Shown here piece after piece: positions 27,456 through 36,608 of a DNA stretch of 64,000 nt; within the stretch, counting starts at the first letter, position 1; each line of letters begins with the position of its first letter. Source of the stretch: Lachnospiraceae bacterium (lineage in GTDB: Bacteria; Bacillota; Clostridia; Lachnospirales; Lachnospiraceae); the NCBI GenBank assembly GCA_017473115.1, contig JAFUNC010000004.1, positions 203,516-267,515 on the forward strand, given 5' to 3'. The notes below the pieces were generated by a model. It was not told the DNA's origin. It searched no databases and saw nothing but the letters and a program-made list of their open reading frames with translations. The translations under genes were made by a program, and so were the position numbers.

Positions 27456-29183
27456 ATGAAGAAATATATGAAATATGCCAAACAATACCGCTACAGTTTC
27501 CTGCTGGGGCCTTTTTTTATGGTATTAGAGGCCTGCGGAGAATTTATTCTCCCGTATATTAACGCCAATTTAATTAATGTTGGTGCCGCAAACGGAGATA
27601 CGGACTATGTAATCCGTCAGGGAATTTTTATGGCTTTGATTGCGCTTGCTATGTTGATTACAGGTGTTCTCGGAGCCAAATATACCATTGATGCTTCTAC
27701 CGGAATGGCAGCAGGAATCCGCAAAGATGTTTTTGGTAAAATCCAAACCTTTTCCTTTGCGGATATTGATGAATTCAGTACCGGTTCTTTAATCACACGA
27801 ATTACGAATGATATCACACAGATTCAAAATTTTACCCAAACTCTGCTTCGCGGCTGTTTCCGAAGTCCCGTTATGCTCATTGGTGCATTGATTATGTCGT
27901 TTGTATTAAACCCTTCTCTCGCACTGGCAATTCTGATTATTGTCCCCATTCTTGCCATTGCCATTACTTTAATCATTAAAACGGCATCTCCCCGCTATAC
28001 CAAAATGCAACAGGCAATTGACGGTCTGAACAATGATGTGGGTGAAACCATTACAAATATAAAAGTAATCAAATCCTTCGTGCGGGAAGACTATGAAATT
28101 GCAGGATTTGGCAAGGTAAATGACGATTTGGTGAACAAAAGTACCTCTGCCTTAAAAGTAATGTTACTGATGCAACCGGTATCTGCCCTTGCAGTAAATA
28201 TTACTACCCTTGCGGTAGTTTGGATTTCCGGTCGTCAGATTATGGTTGGTGATATGGAACTTGGTACATTAACCGCTTTTATTACATATCTGTCTCAGAT
28301 TTTAACTGCGCTTACCTTCCTTGCAAATATTGTTTTACAGGGCACCAGAGCCGCGGCTTCCGATAAGCGTGTATCCGAAGTCCTTGATAATATCGTGGAG
28401 TTGACGGATGAAAATGCTGCACATAAAGATACAGGCATCACCCGTGGCGATATTGAATTCAAGAAGGTTTCTTTCAAATATTTTAAAAATAACAAAGAAT
28501 ATGTACTTTCCGACATCAACCTGAAAATCAATGCCGGCGAACTGATTGGGATTGTAGGCTCCACCGGTAGCGGAAAAAGCACACTGGTTTCATTAATCCC
28601 AAGATTATACGACGCTAATGAAGGCGAAGTTCTTGTGGACGGAATCAATGTAAAAGAACTGTCTTTTAGCAACTTACGTGACAGCATTGCCTTTGTGTTA
28701 CAGAAAAATACTCTTTTTGCAGGAACCATCGCGGAAAACTTACGTTGGGGCAATGAAAATGCCTCTGACGAAGAAGTAAAACACGCCGCAAGTCTTGCCC
28801 AAGCGGATGGTTTTATCACAGGATTCCCCGATGGGTACGAAACGGAACTCGGACAGGGCGGCGTTAACTTATCCGGCGGTCAAAAGCAGAGACTCTGTAT
28901 CGCGCGCGCATTGTTAAAAAAACCGCGTATTATTATTTTAGATGACTCTACTTCTGCCGTGGACAATGCCACGGATGCTTCCATTCGTAAAGCATTTCGT
29001 GATGAACTTCCCGGAGTTACGAAACTGATCATTGCACAGCGGATCTCTTCTATTCAGGATGCAGATTGTATTTTGGTTCTGGATGAAGGAAAAGTGGCAG
29101 GTTTTGATACCCACAATGCATTATTGAAATCTTGCGAAGAATACCGGGAAATCTATTATTCTCAGAATGACAAGGAGGATTAA
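27456..29183 (+). CDS. ABC exporter half-transporter with degenerate ATPase site
   Basis: A 575-residue membrane-ATPase fusion: six membrane segments in about 1-310 and an ATPase domain from about 340. Walker A is GSTGSGKST, the signature is LSGGQKQR, but Walker B ends ILDDSTS (Asp in place of the catalytic Glu) and the H-loop reads IIAQRIS (Gln in place of His). These substitutions are typical of the non-catalytic subunit of heterodimeric exporters such as BmrC/BmrD or TM287/288. It is separated by three bases from its partner gene, whose RBS lies across this stop codon. GGAGG precedes the ATG. Confidence 0.93.
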   Translation: MKKYMKYAKQYRYSFLLGPFFMVLEACGEFILPYINANLINVGAANGDTDYVIRQGIFMALIALAMLITGVLGAKYTIDASTGMAAGIRKDVFGKIQTFSFADIDEFSTGSLITRITNDITQIQNFTQTLLRGCFRSPVMLIGALIMSFVLNPSLALAILIIVPILAIAITLIIKTASPRYTKMQQAIDGLNNDVGETITNIKVIKSFVREDYEIAGFGKVNDDLVNKSTSALKVMLLMQPVSALAVNITTLAVVWISGRQIMVGDMELGTLTAFITYLSQILTALTFLANIVLQGTRAAASDKRVSEVLDNIVELTDENAAHKDTGITRGDIEFKKVSFKYFKNNKEYVLSDINLKINAGELIGIVGSTGSGKSTLVSLIPRLYDANEGEVLVDGINVKELSFSNLRDSIAFVLQKNTLFAGTIAENLRWGNENASDEEVKHAASLAQADGFITGFPDGYETELGQGGVNLSGGQKQRLCIARALLKKPRIIILDDSTSAVDNATDASIRKAFRDELPGVTKLIIAQRISSIQDADCILVLDEGKVAGFDTHNALLKSCEEYREIYYSQNDKED

Positions 29184-29186
29184 GAC

Positions 29187-31070
29187 ATGGATACAACAAC
29201 AAAAAATCGTCTTGCTGCCAAATACGGCTCCTCTGCACAAAAAGAGTCCGGCTCTTCTGCCGCTACAATGAATGTAACCGGCAAACGCGGAAATATGGGT
29301 GCTACCGGTAAACCAAAAGAGATGTGGAAGACAATCAAACGTCTGCTTACATATTTATCAAAAGAACGCTTTTTATTTATGATCGCACTGCTTTGCTCCG
29401 TTATTTTCACCATTGCAAACCTGATTGCATCCTATATTTTACGTCCGATTATGAATAAATTTATCTACTTCGATGCCTCTAATTCGGATTTAACCGGACG
29501 CTTACAGGGATTAGGCTTAGGGCTTGGGGTTATGGCTGTTATTTATGCAGTTGCAGTCTTCTCTCAATGGGCACAGCAACGGATTATGCTGACGGTTTCC
29601 CAAAACTCCCTGAAGCATATGCGAAATGACCTGTATCGCAAGATACAAAGTCTTCCCATGCGTTACTTTGATACCCACGCAACCGGCGATATTATGAGTC
29701 GTTTTACCAATGACGTAGATGCCATCGGCGAAATGTTGAACACTACTCTGATTCAAATCATTTCCGGTGCCATCACCATCGTAGGAACCATAATATTAAT
29801 GCTTTATACCAATCCGATTCTTGGTGCGATTACCATTGTAATGACACCGCTTTTAACCCTGGCAAGTAAACTTATCATAAAATACGGACAGAATGCTTAC
29901 ATCCAACAACAACGCAGCCTTGGTATGCTCAATGCCTTTTCAGAAGAAACCATTTCCGGACAGAAGGTCGTTAAGGTGTTCAATCATGAACAGATTGCCA
30001 TGGAAGAATTCGAATATTTAAACAACCAACTTTGTCAGGCTCAGAAAAAGGCTCAGTTTACAGCCGGCATTATGGGACCGGTCACGCACCAACTTTGTAA
30101 TGTTTCTTATGCAATTACAGCCTGTGTGGGCGGATTATTGGTAATCTTGAAAGGATTTGATATTGGCGGTTTGACGATTTCATTAAATTACACCCGTTCT
30201 TTTAACCGTCCGATTAATGAAATCTCTATGCAGATGAACACGGTATTTTCGGCCCTTGCCGGTGCCGAACGAATTTTTGAAGTGTTGGACGAAGAACCGG
30301 AAACTCCGGATAAAGATACAGTAAGGCCTGACCGTATAAAAGGACATATTCGTTTAAACAACGTCAGTTTCGGTTATGTACCGGAAGTTACGGTTTTACA
30401 TGATATTACACTGTATGCAAAACCCGGACAAAAAATCGCTTTTGTCGGTTCCACCGGTGCAGGTAAAACCACGGTAACCAACCTTTTATCACGCTTTTAC
30501 GATAATCTGACCGGAGAAATCACCATAGATGATATTCCCATCGAAAAACTGGAACGTTCTTATCTGCGTCAGAACATTGCTATGGTTCTGCAGGATACTC
30601 ACCTGTTTACCGGAACTGTTCGCGAAAACATCCGATACGGAAGATTGGATGCCACTGATGAAGAAGTTATTCAAGCGGCTAAAATTGCCTCTGCCCACTC
30701 TTTTATCATGCACTTGCCCAATGGTTATGACACGGTATTGGAAAGTGACGGCGCAAACCTTTCACAAGGTCAGCGACAATTGCTGAATATCGCTAGAGCG
30801 GCGATTAGCAAAGCCCCCATTTTAGTACTGGATGAGGCGACAAGTTCCGTCGATACCCGAACAGAAAAACACATCGAAGAAGGTATGGATGCCATTATGG
30901 AAAGCCGCACTACTTTCGTGATTGCACACCGCTTATCCACTGTCCGTAAAGCCAATGCTATTATGGTGCTGGAAAAAGGCCGTATTGTAGAGCGCGGTAC
31001 TCACGAGGAATTAATGGCTGCCAACGGCAGATATGCAGATTTGTATAATCAAATTGCAGAATTAGATTAA
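29187..31070 (+). CDS. ABC exporter half-transporter, catalytic partner
   Basis: A 627-residue membrane-ATPase fusion with an extended polar N-terminus (about 45 residues rich in Gly, Ser and Ala), six membrane segments (about 60-345) and a canonical ATPase domain: Walker A GSTGAGKTT, Walker B VLDEATSSVD with the catalytic Glu, and an intact H-loop IAHRLST; the signature is LSQGQRQ. With the preceding gene it forms a heterodimeric multidrug- or lipid-type exporter with one hydrolytic site. AAGGAGG supports the start. The substrate cannot be read from the sequence. Confidence 0.94.
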   Translation: MDTTTKNRLAAKYGSSAQKESGSSAATMNVTGKRGNMGATGKPKEMWKTIKRLLTYLSKERFLFMIALLCSVIFTIANLIASYILRPIMNKFIYFDASNSDLTGRLQGLGLGLGVMAVIYAVAVFSQWAQQRIMLTVSQNSLKHMRNDLYRKIQSLPMRYFDTHATGDIMSRFTNDVDAIGEMLNTTLIQIISGAITIVGTIILMLYTNPILGAITIVMTPLLTLASKLIIKYGQNAYIQQQRSLGMLNAFSEETISGQKVVKVFNHEQIAMEEFEYLNNQLCQAQKKAQFTAGIMGPVTHQLCNVSYAITACVGGLLVILKGFDIGGLTISLNYTRSFNRPINEISMQMNTVFSALAGAERIFEVLDEEPETPDKDTVRPDRIKGHIRLNNVSFGYVPEVTVLHDITLYAKPGQKIAFVGSTGAGKTTVTNLLSRFYDNLTGEITIDDIPIEKLERSYLRQNIAMVLQDTHLFTGTVRENIRYGRLDATDEEVIQAAKIASAHSFIMHLPNGYDTVLESDGANLSQGQRQLLNIARAAISKAPILVLDEATSSVDTRTEKHIEEGMDAIMESRTTFVIAHRLSTVRKANAIMVLEKGRIVERGTHEELMAANGRYADLYNQIAELD

Positions 31071-31087
31071 AGAATATTACATAAAAT

Positions 31088-31126
31088 AACCCCCTTTGTC
31101 AGGCTTGATTACCTGCAAAAGGGGAT
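31088..31126. terminator. Hairpin terminator between convergent ABC and MaoC genes
   Basis: CCCCTTTGTCAGG pairs imperfectly with CCTGCAAAAGGGG. On the minus strand it is followed by TTATTTTATG, on the plus strand by little T-tract, so it probably serves the MaoC gene best. Confidence 0.65.
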
Positions 31127-31167
31127 TCACTTCTCCGTTGAAATATCAACTTTAATCTTTGAAATTT

Positions 31168-31614
31168 TTACTTCATTTCTCTTCTGCGCTTTACAATCAT
31201 TTCGGTCACATCAGTCAAGACCAAATCACCATTTTGGTTTTTTACATAGAACGTAATCTCTACGATGCCATTCTTTTCGTTACGCTCTTTAAGCCCTGTC
31301 ACAACCACTTCTGCAGTCAGTTCATCCCCCGCAAATACCGGTTTGAACCACTCAATCTTGGTAGATTTACCCGCAAGAAGTTCTTCTCCCGCCAAATCAA
31401 TCTGCAGATAATTCGCCCATACCGACATAAACGACATTACGCCGGGGGCAATCAATTGACCGAAATGAGTACATTTGGCATACTCCTCATCCGTATGCAA
31501 GGGGATATTATCATATCTTTTGGCGAATGCAACCATCTCCTCTTTTTCAATGATTACCGGTGCAATTTGAAGTGTTTCATGTAATATAAAATCATCAAAA
31601 TACATATTTTTCAT
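31168..31614 (-). CDS. MaoC-like hot-dog dehydratase
   Basis: A 148-residue single hot-dog domain. The hydratase-2 motif region is recognisable (FAKRYDNIPLHTDEEYA with the catalytic Asp and His, then FGQLIAPGVMSF). Members hydrate or dehydrate enoyl-CoA or acyl-carrier substrates with R stereochemistry. The start is either the ATG at 31612-31614 or the ATG three codons later, which has GGA at eight bases. No fatty-acid genes are adjacent. Confidence 0.85.
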   Translation of the reverse strand: MKNMYFDDFILHETLQIAPVIIEKEEMVAFAKRYDNIPLHTDEEYAKCTHFGQLIAPGVMSFMSVWANYLQIDLAGEELLAGKSTKIEWFKPVFAGDELTAEVVVTGLKERNEKNGIVEITFYVKNQNGDLVLTDVTEMIVKRRREMK

Positions 31615-31803
31615 CCATTCTTTGATTATATTAATCCATAATATATGCTTTTATATCGCAAATAAATTTACCTATAAATTTCTTTCAAACTCATTTTATT
31701 ATACATATTTTTCAGTACTTTGCAACGGATACAATAACTGTCGCAAAAGTTTCTTACCATATTTTACAACTTGAAATTGAGTATAAATGCCTTTAGGATT
31801 GTT

Positions 31804-31832
31804 TTGTAACATTTTTGTAATATTTGTTACAA
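31804..31832 (+). promoter_or_regulatory. Inverted repeat upstream of the CAP-domain gene
   Basis: TTGTAAC (31804-31810) and GTTACAA (31826-31832) form a perfect 7-bp inverted repeat with a 15-base spacer, 27 bases before the start codon. It could be an operator or a leader hairpin. No convincing -35/-10 pair is visible nearby. Confidence 0.35.
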
Positions 31833-31858
31833 ATTTTACCATTTGAAAGGAGATACTT

Positions 31859-32626
31859 ATGAGAAAGGTAACTTTATTTACAACAACTGCATTGACAGTA
31901 TTGTTGGTTGGCGGACAGGCAATTACAACGCATGCCGCAGTGCCTAACTTCCATGCATATAATCTTGGAAACGGGAAAGTTTACACATATCAGTTAGGCT
32001 GTAACTCCCAAACACTTCCAGGTATTCTACAGAACTGTTTGCCCGATATTACACTTCCTAACTGCAATGATTCACAGGATTGCAACACACCAAGTTGCAA
32101 TATTCCAAATTGTGATCAGTTCAACTGTAATGCACCGGATATCAATCGGCCCGAAACCAACCTCCCAGGTACAAACAATCCCGGCAATAACGACTCCGGC
32201 AACAGCGGATCCACGGAAGAAAACCTTCCCGGCAACAATGACACGAGTGAGCACGCTTTTATTCAGGAAGTTGTGAACCTTGTAAACGCAGAACGTGCCA
32301 AAAAAGGCCTTGCGCCTTTAACTATTGACACCAAAATACAGGCAGCCGCAATGGTTCGCGCGAAAGAATGTGAGCAGTCATTCTCTCACACTCGTCCTGA
32401 CGGAAGTTCTTTTGCCACTGCATTAAAAGAACAGAACGTTTCCTACAGAAGCGCCGGTGAAAACATTGCCTATGGCCAGCGTACTCCCGAAGAAGTTATG
32501 AAGGCCTGGATGAACAGTTCCGGACACCGCGCAAACATTATGAATGCAAACTTTACTACCATCGGCGTCGGCTACTATGAAAATGCCAACGGAACCGACT
32601 ACTGGTGCCAGATTTTTACAAGATAA
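31859..32626 (+). CDS. Secreted CAP/SCP-domain protein (YkwD-like)
   Basis: The 255 residues comprise a signal peptide (about 1-27, ending THAA), a Cys- and Asn-rich segment (about 48-95, with repeated PNC, DCN, SCN and FNC units), a Pro/Asn/Gly spacer (about 95-130) and a CAP domain (about 133-255). The CAP domain has VNLVNAERAKKGLAPL, the FSHTRPDG motif, SAGENIAYG and HRANIMNANFTTIGVGYY, so the usual His and Glu residues are kept. Such proteins are secreted in spore-formers and many Clostridia, with no firm enzymatic role. AAAGGAG precedes the ATG. Confidence 0.92.
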   Translation: MRKVTLFTTTALTVLLVGGQAITTHAAVPNFHAYNLGNGKVYTYQLGCNSQTLPGILQNCLPDITLPNCNDSQDCNTPSCNIPNCDQFNCNAPDINRPETNLPGTNNPGNNDSGNSGSTEENLPGNNDTSEHAFIQEVVNLVNAERAKKGLAPLTIDTKIQAAAMVRAKECEQSFSHTRPDGSSFATALKEQNVSYRSAGENIAYGQRTPEEVMKAWMNSSGHRANIMNANFTTIGVGYYENANGTDYWCQIFTR

Positions 32627-32636
32627 AAGTATAAAA

Positions 32637-32660
32637 GGGATAAATCCAAGGATTTATCCC
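32637..32660. terminator. Hairpin terminator between the CAP gene and a convergent lipoprotein gene
   Basis: GGGATAAATC and GATTTATCCC form a perfect 10-bp stem with loop CAAG. On the minus strand it is followed by TTTTATACTTTTAT. Confidence 0.8.
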
Positions 32661-32669
32661 TAATTCTTC

Positions 32670-33698
32670 CTATTCTCCGGCTCCGACACCGATATATGCC
32701 AAAAGCATATCCGTATCCGATACATCCACCAGAATGAATTTATGATTGATGCTATAGTAAAAATCAGTTCGGATAGACATATCTTCCATATGTGCATCTA
32801 AAAAGATATTATAATATCCGTAAACATCATCATATTCTACATCCAACAGGCCCAAATCTGCACTTTTACCGATATAAAAGTATCTGGCATCCGTAGTACT
32901 ATGAAAATATCTCAGGTGTTGCTGATCACTTTCCAGTTCCTCCCATTCGCCACCCAGTTCACTCAAATATTCTTCAATAAACGCATTATATTCTTCGGAT
33001 GTACAGTCAACCATATCAAGTTGTGTCGGACGGAATGGTGCAATGGCATCTTCTTTTATGCCGGCATAATACTTTTCTAATTGAAATTCCATATTAAAGC
33101 CGGACTCCGTTACTTCAAAAATATCTAATTTATTTTGTTCAATTACATCGGCTAGCGTTCCTTCTTTTACATCTTCATCCGTCACATCGAACTTATCGGT
33201 AAGGAATTCCGGCGTCACCTCTACAATATCACCTTCACAACTTAAATATTCATCACCGCAGATAGTATTCACACGACTGATAAACTCGCTCCAGCCCTCC
33301 GGAAAATCGTTATAACCATATACTGCTTTTGATTGCTTCACACCGTTTTCATCATAATAATGAAGATAAATGCGATAAGTTCCTATATCTTCTGCATCAT
33401 GGTCGGAAGATTCCAAATTCATAACATAGTCCGTCAGGTATATGTAATCCTCTTCCGAAAGATTTTCGCGCGCTATCGCATTCTCGAAATCATAAATACT
33501 ACACTTGGAAGTTTCAGAATGAATCTTACAATAATAATGAGGATATCTGATGTGATAAATATCCGCTTCATTCTCCATGGCACACCAAACTTCTAACTGT
33601 TCAATCTTATTTACTTTTAAATCTTTTTCCGCTTTGCAACCAACAAAACAGAACATCATTACAAATGTTATAACCAATAATACTGTTGCTTTTTTCAT
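32670..33698 (-). CDS. Lipoprotein of unknown function, paralog of the next gene
   Basis: A 342-residue protein with a lipoprotein signal peptide (residues 1-20, lipobox FVGC with the lipidated Cys21), so it is anchored outside the membrane. The mature part is acidic and rich in Tyr and Asp. Several segments recur in the 367-residue protein at 33825-34928: IYHIRYP, GYNDFPEGW, ICGDEYL, EGTLADVI and YFYIGK. I recognise no catalytic motif. AGGAGAG precedes the ATG. Both genes face the same way but I see no clear operon promoter for this one. Confidence 0.8.
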   Translation of the reverse strand: MKKATVLLVITFVMMFCFVGCKAEKDLKVNKIEQLEVWCAMENEADIYHIRYPHYYCKIHSETSKCSIYDFENAIARENLSEEDYIYLTDYVMNLESSDHDAEDIGTYRIYLHYYDENGVKQSKAVYGYNDFPEGWSEFISRVNTICGDEYLSCEGDIVEVTPEFLTDKFDVTDEDVKEGTLADVIEQNKLDIFEVTESGFNMEFQLEKYYAGIKEDAIAPFRPTQLDMVDCTSEEYNAFIEEYLSELGGEWEELESDQQHLRYFHSTTDARYFYIGKSADLGLLDVEYDDVYGYYNIFLDAHMEDMSIRTDFYYSINHKFILVDVSDTDMLLAYIGVGAGE

Positions 33699-33824
33699 TT
33701 TTCTCTCCTCAATCGTTTTGGGATATCAATATACCCTTTCATAATAGATACGCATATATCCATTACTTTTATGGAGTAAAGTTAAAAAATCATATTTTTA
33801 TCTTTCGCAAAACAATTCTACAAT

Positions 33825-34928
33825 TTAATATTCTATTTCCAGAAAATCAAAAATCGCTTCCGGACATTCTTTGCATGCAAAAATATATTTCCCGCAGGGA
33901 CTGTAAACAAAATACATATCAATCGTGCCAAAAGATGTATATGCCCAGACAATTCCGTACGGATATCCTTCTGCGTAGGGCTCCACCAACTCCATTTGTT
34001 CAAAATCCACAGTTCTGCCGATATAAAAATACTGTCCGGTTTCAATATTTTCAAAATAACGCAATCCGGTTTTGATGCTTCTTGTTTCTATCCATGCCGG
34101 ATTATCGATGCGTTCAAGCATGTCATTCACAAAAGTATTATACTCTTCTTCCGTACTCTCGACTTCCTTTAATTCATAAGCCATATATGGCTCCAACCAC
34201 TCTTCATGAACTGATACGTTATAATCTTCGATGTATCCCTGCATACTGAAATTTTGGGTAATATCATATATATCTAAAAGACTATAATCAATGACATCCT
34301 GTAAAGTTCCTTCCCTAACGTCATCTTCCGTCACACCAAACCATTCCGTTAACAATGCATCCGAAAACCTTACTACCTTACCTTTTCCGGGAAGATATTC
34401 ATCACCACAAATTTTATTAACACGATCAATAAATCGGTTCCAACCCATAGGAAATTCATTATATCCCATAATTGTTTTTTCTTTTAATTCTCCGTCTTCC
34501 GTATAATAGTTAATCATTATATAATATGTTGAATACAACTCATCTCCAGGTTCATATTTTCCCGATTGAACAGATTCCATTAAATCAGGAAGACTTTCCA
34601 CATAATTAACAATGTAATTATAATCCTTCTTCGACATTTCCAATGTATCTATCGGATTCTCCAAATTATATGAAGTACATTTTCCGCCACCCTCATCTGT
34701 TACAATATAGTAAGTGTTCGGATATCTGACGTGATAGATTCCCGCATCATTTTCCACAAAAGTACGAACATGCAAATCCAAAATACAGGCCTCGCCCTCG
34801 CCGCATGAAGTGTATGCGCCCGTTAATAACTGAATTGTAAAATATCCCACCACTGCTATTGCAATCAACAACGCAACAATGGAACCGGCTATAATGATAA
34901 ATGATTTATTCTGAAATAATTTTTTCAT
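33825..34928 (-). CDS. Membrane-anchored protein of unknown function, paralog of the preceding lipoprotein
   Basis: A 367-residue protein with an uncleaved-looking N-terminal membrane anchor (about 10-35) and an extracellular acidic domain homologous to the neighbour at 32670-33698 (IYHVRYP, GYNEFPMGW, ICGDEYL, EGTLQDVI, YFYIGR at comparable positions). The lipobox cysteine of the neighbour is replaced by a transmembrane anchor here. This suggests a tandem duplication with a switch of anchoring mode. AGGAGG precedes the ATG. No function assigned. Confidence 0.8.
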   Translation of the reverse strand: MKKLFQNKSFIIIAGSIVALLIAIAVVGYFTIQLLTGAYTSCGEGEACILDLHVRTFVENDAGIYHVRYPNTYYIVTDEGGGKCTSYNLENPIDTLEMSKKDYNYIVNYVESLPDLMESVQSGKYEPGDELYSTYYIMINYYTEDGELKEKTIMGYNEFPMGWNRFIDRVNKICGDEYLPGKGKVVRFSDALLTEWFGVTEDDVREGTLQDVIDYSLLDIYDITQNFSMQGYIEDYNVSVHEEWLEPYMAYELKEVESTEEEYNTFVNDMLERIDNPAWIETRSIKTGLRYFENIETGQYFYIGRTVDFEQMELVEPYAEGYPYGIVWAYTSFGTIDMYFVYSPCGKYIFACKECPEAIFDFLEIEY

Positions 34929-35004
34929 AACTTTCCTCCTTATAAAAATTTTATATTTAGTATCTTATCACTACTATCTTGTTTTTGCAACATTTTTTTA
35001 ATTT

Positions 35005-35043
35005 ATAAAAAGAGTGTACAATCTTTCCTGATTGCACACTCTG
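35005..35043 (-). terminator. Terminator of the S11 peptidase-like gene
   Basis: On the minus strand AGAGTGTGCAATC pairs with GATTGTACACTCT (one G-U) around a six-base loop, followed by TTTTTATAAA. Confidence 0.9.
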
Positions 35044-35112
35044 TCAAAACATAAAACTAATCCGCTATTTTACCCTTTTTATATTTTAATTATACTGTTA
35101 ATTTCGCAAATG

Positions 35113-36363
35113 TCATTCTCCGTTTGGAACATATCGGTTATAAATCTCTACATGATCATAAATGCATCGCCAACTGCTGGTTGCCCCTGCTGTAACACAG
35201 ATATACGGTGTTCCGTCCGCATACTCTTCATAACTTACCGCGCAACTTCCGGATTCTGTCACATATCCTGTTTTGGCTCCGACCACCAAACCGCCGGTAT
35301 CTTTATCTTCGATTCTTCGCAAAAACCAGTTCGAAATCTCGATTCCTTCCGGATGCTGTGTCGTAGGGGTGGTTGTATAAATATGAGCCGACAATACTTC
35401 TCTACACAACTCATTCTCCATAGCCGCATCCATAATCACCGCCATATCATAAACCGTACAATAGTGATTGTTATCATATAACCCTACACAGTTTGTAAAA
35501 TGTGCACTGTCCGACAATCCCAGTTCTTCCAATTTGGCATTCATCATATCTACAAACGCCTCATGCGAGCCTGCTACATAAGTTGCAAGTCCCACGGCCG
35601 CATCCCCACCGGAGGGAAGAACGGTTCCGTAAAACAAATCCCTTACCGTTACAACTTCTCCGTCCAAAAATCCTACATAACTGCAATCATTGATATAGGC
35701 ATAATCCGTAATCTCAAGCGTCATTGTAAAAGTATCATCCAAATCTGATTTTTCAATGGCTTCCGCTGCCACCAGAACAGTCAAAACTATGGTCATGGAT
35801 GCCGGCGAAATCCGGTCATAAGTTCCGTTTGCGGCAACAATTGTATCGTCATTCACATTAACTAAAATAGAATGTGTACTGATGACTTCTTCACTGTAAA
35901 TATTCACTGTATTCGGCGTAGAATCAAACTGATATGTCTTCTTTTCGCCTTGCGCGGAAGTTTCCGATGTGTTCATTCCTTCCGTGCTTTGCTCCGTCGA
36001 CGGTTCTTCCAAATCCGGTTCTGTTGTAACTTCATTATCATTAGATTCCGTCACCAAACTACCGGTATCTGATTCCTCCTCTTCTTCACCGGGCTTTGAA
36101 TCCGGCGAACTTGCTTCAATACCTGCTTCTTCCGGGAACCCTTCCCTACTCTCTGTATCTGCCGTATCTCTTCTGTTTACAACACCTATACCAATCGCAA
36201 TCATAATAAAAATAACACCTGCAGATAAAAGCATTGATACAATCAGTTTTTTTCGTTTTTCCTGCTTTCTTTTTTCCAAGCGACGCAGTCTTCTGCGCTC
36301 CATCTCTTTATAGAATTCTCTGTCTTTCTCCGAATTCTCTGTATAATCATAAATCGGCTCCAT
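35113..36363 (-). CDS. S11 D-Ala-D-Ala carboxypeptidase-like protein with altered active site
   Basis: The 416 residues comprise a highly charged cytosolic N-terminus (1-39, Arg/Lys/Glu rich), one membrane segment (about 40-62), a long acidic Ser/Thr/Glu-rich linker (about 64-142) and an S11 (DacA-type) domain (about 150-416). KTG is intact (363-365) and the second motif reads SGG (251-253). The first motif is SMTI (189-192) where active enzymes have SxxK: the general-base lysine is isoleucine, codon ATA at 35788-35790, one base from AAA. It may therefore be a non-hydrolytic peptidoglycan-binding protein, or carry a recent inactivating change. Confidence 0.85.
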   Translation of the reverse strand: MEPIYDYTENSEKDREFYKEMERRRLRRLEKRKQEKRKKLIVSMLLSAGVIFIMIAIGIGVVNRRDTADTESREGFPEEAGIEASSPDSKPGEEEEESDTGSLVTESNDNEVTTEPDLEEPSTEQSTEGMNTSETSAQGEKKTYQFDSTPNTVNIYSEEVISTHSILVNVNDDTIVAANGTYDRISPASMTIVLTVLVAAEAIEKSDLDDTFTMTLEITDYAYINDCSYVGFLDGEVVTVRDLFYGTVLPSGGDAAVGLATYVAGSHEAFVDMMNAKLEELGLSDSAHFTNCVGLYDNNHYCTVYDMAVIMDAAMENELCREVLSAHIYTTTPTTQHPEGIEISNWFLRRIEDKDTGGLVVGAKTGYVTESGSCAVSYEEYADGTPYICVTAGATSSWRCIYDHVEIYNRYVPNGE

Positions 36364-36501
36364 ATTGGTCTCCGGCTTCTGTTTCTATCATTTTATAAAT
36401 TCAAAATTGCACGTCTCATACTTTCAGACGGTCCTTTCTATTATTATATCGATTCCCGAAAATAAAACAATAACTATCATACATTTCTGTTTATAAAAAA
36501 C

Positions 36502-36529
36502 ACCCAAACCGTGTCTTTTTCATATTATA
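36502..36529 (+). promoter_or_regulatory. Possible late-sporulation (sigma-K-like) promoter
   Basis: AC (36502-36503), 17 bases, then CATATTATA (36521-36529) matches the Bacillus sigma-K pattern AC-N16/17-CATAnnnTA. The next gene starts 80 bases downstream. The pattern is short and AT-rich, so chance is a real possibility. I see nothing else in 36364-36608. Confidence 0.25.
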
Positions 36530-36608
36530 AAAATAAATACAAAAAAGAATTTCAGAACTGTTTTATATTTCCATAAAACATCCTAAAATTCTTAAGAATC
36601 GAGACATT

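Noticed and set aside
28295-28819. 174-codon minus-strand frame opposite the first ABC gene
   Set aside because: It mirrors the ATPase domain coding strand and encodes no recognisable protein.
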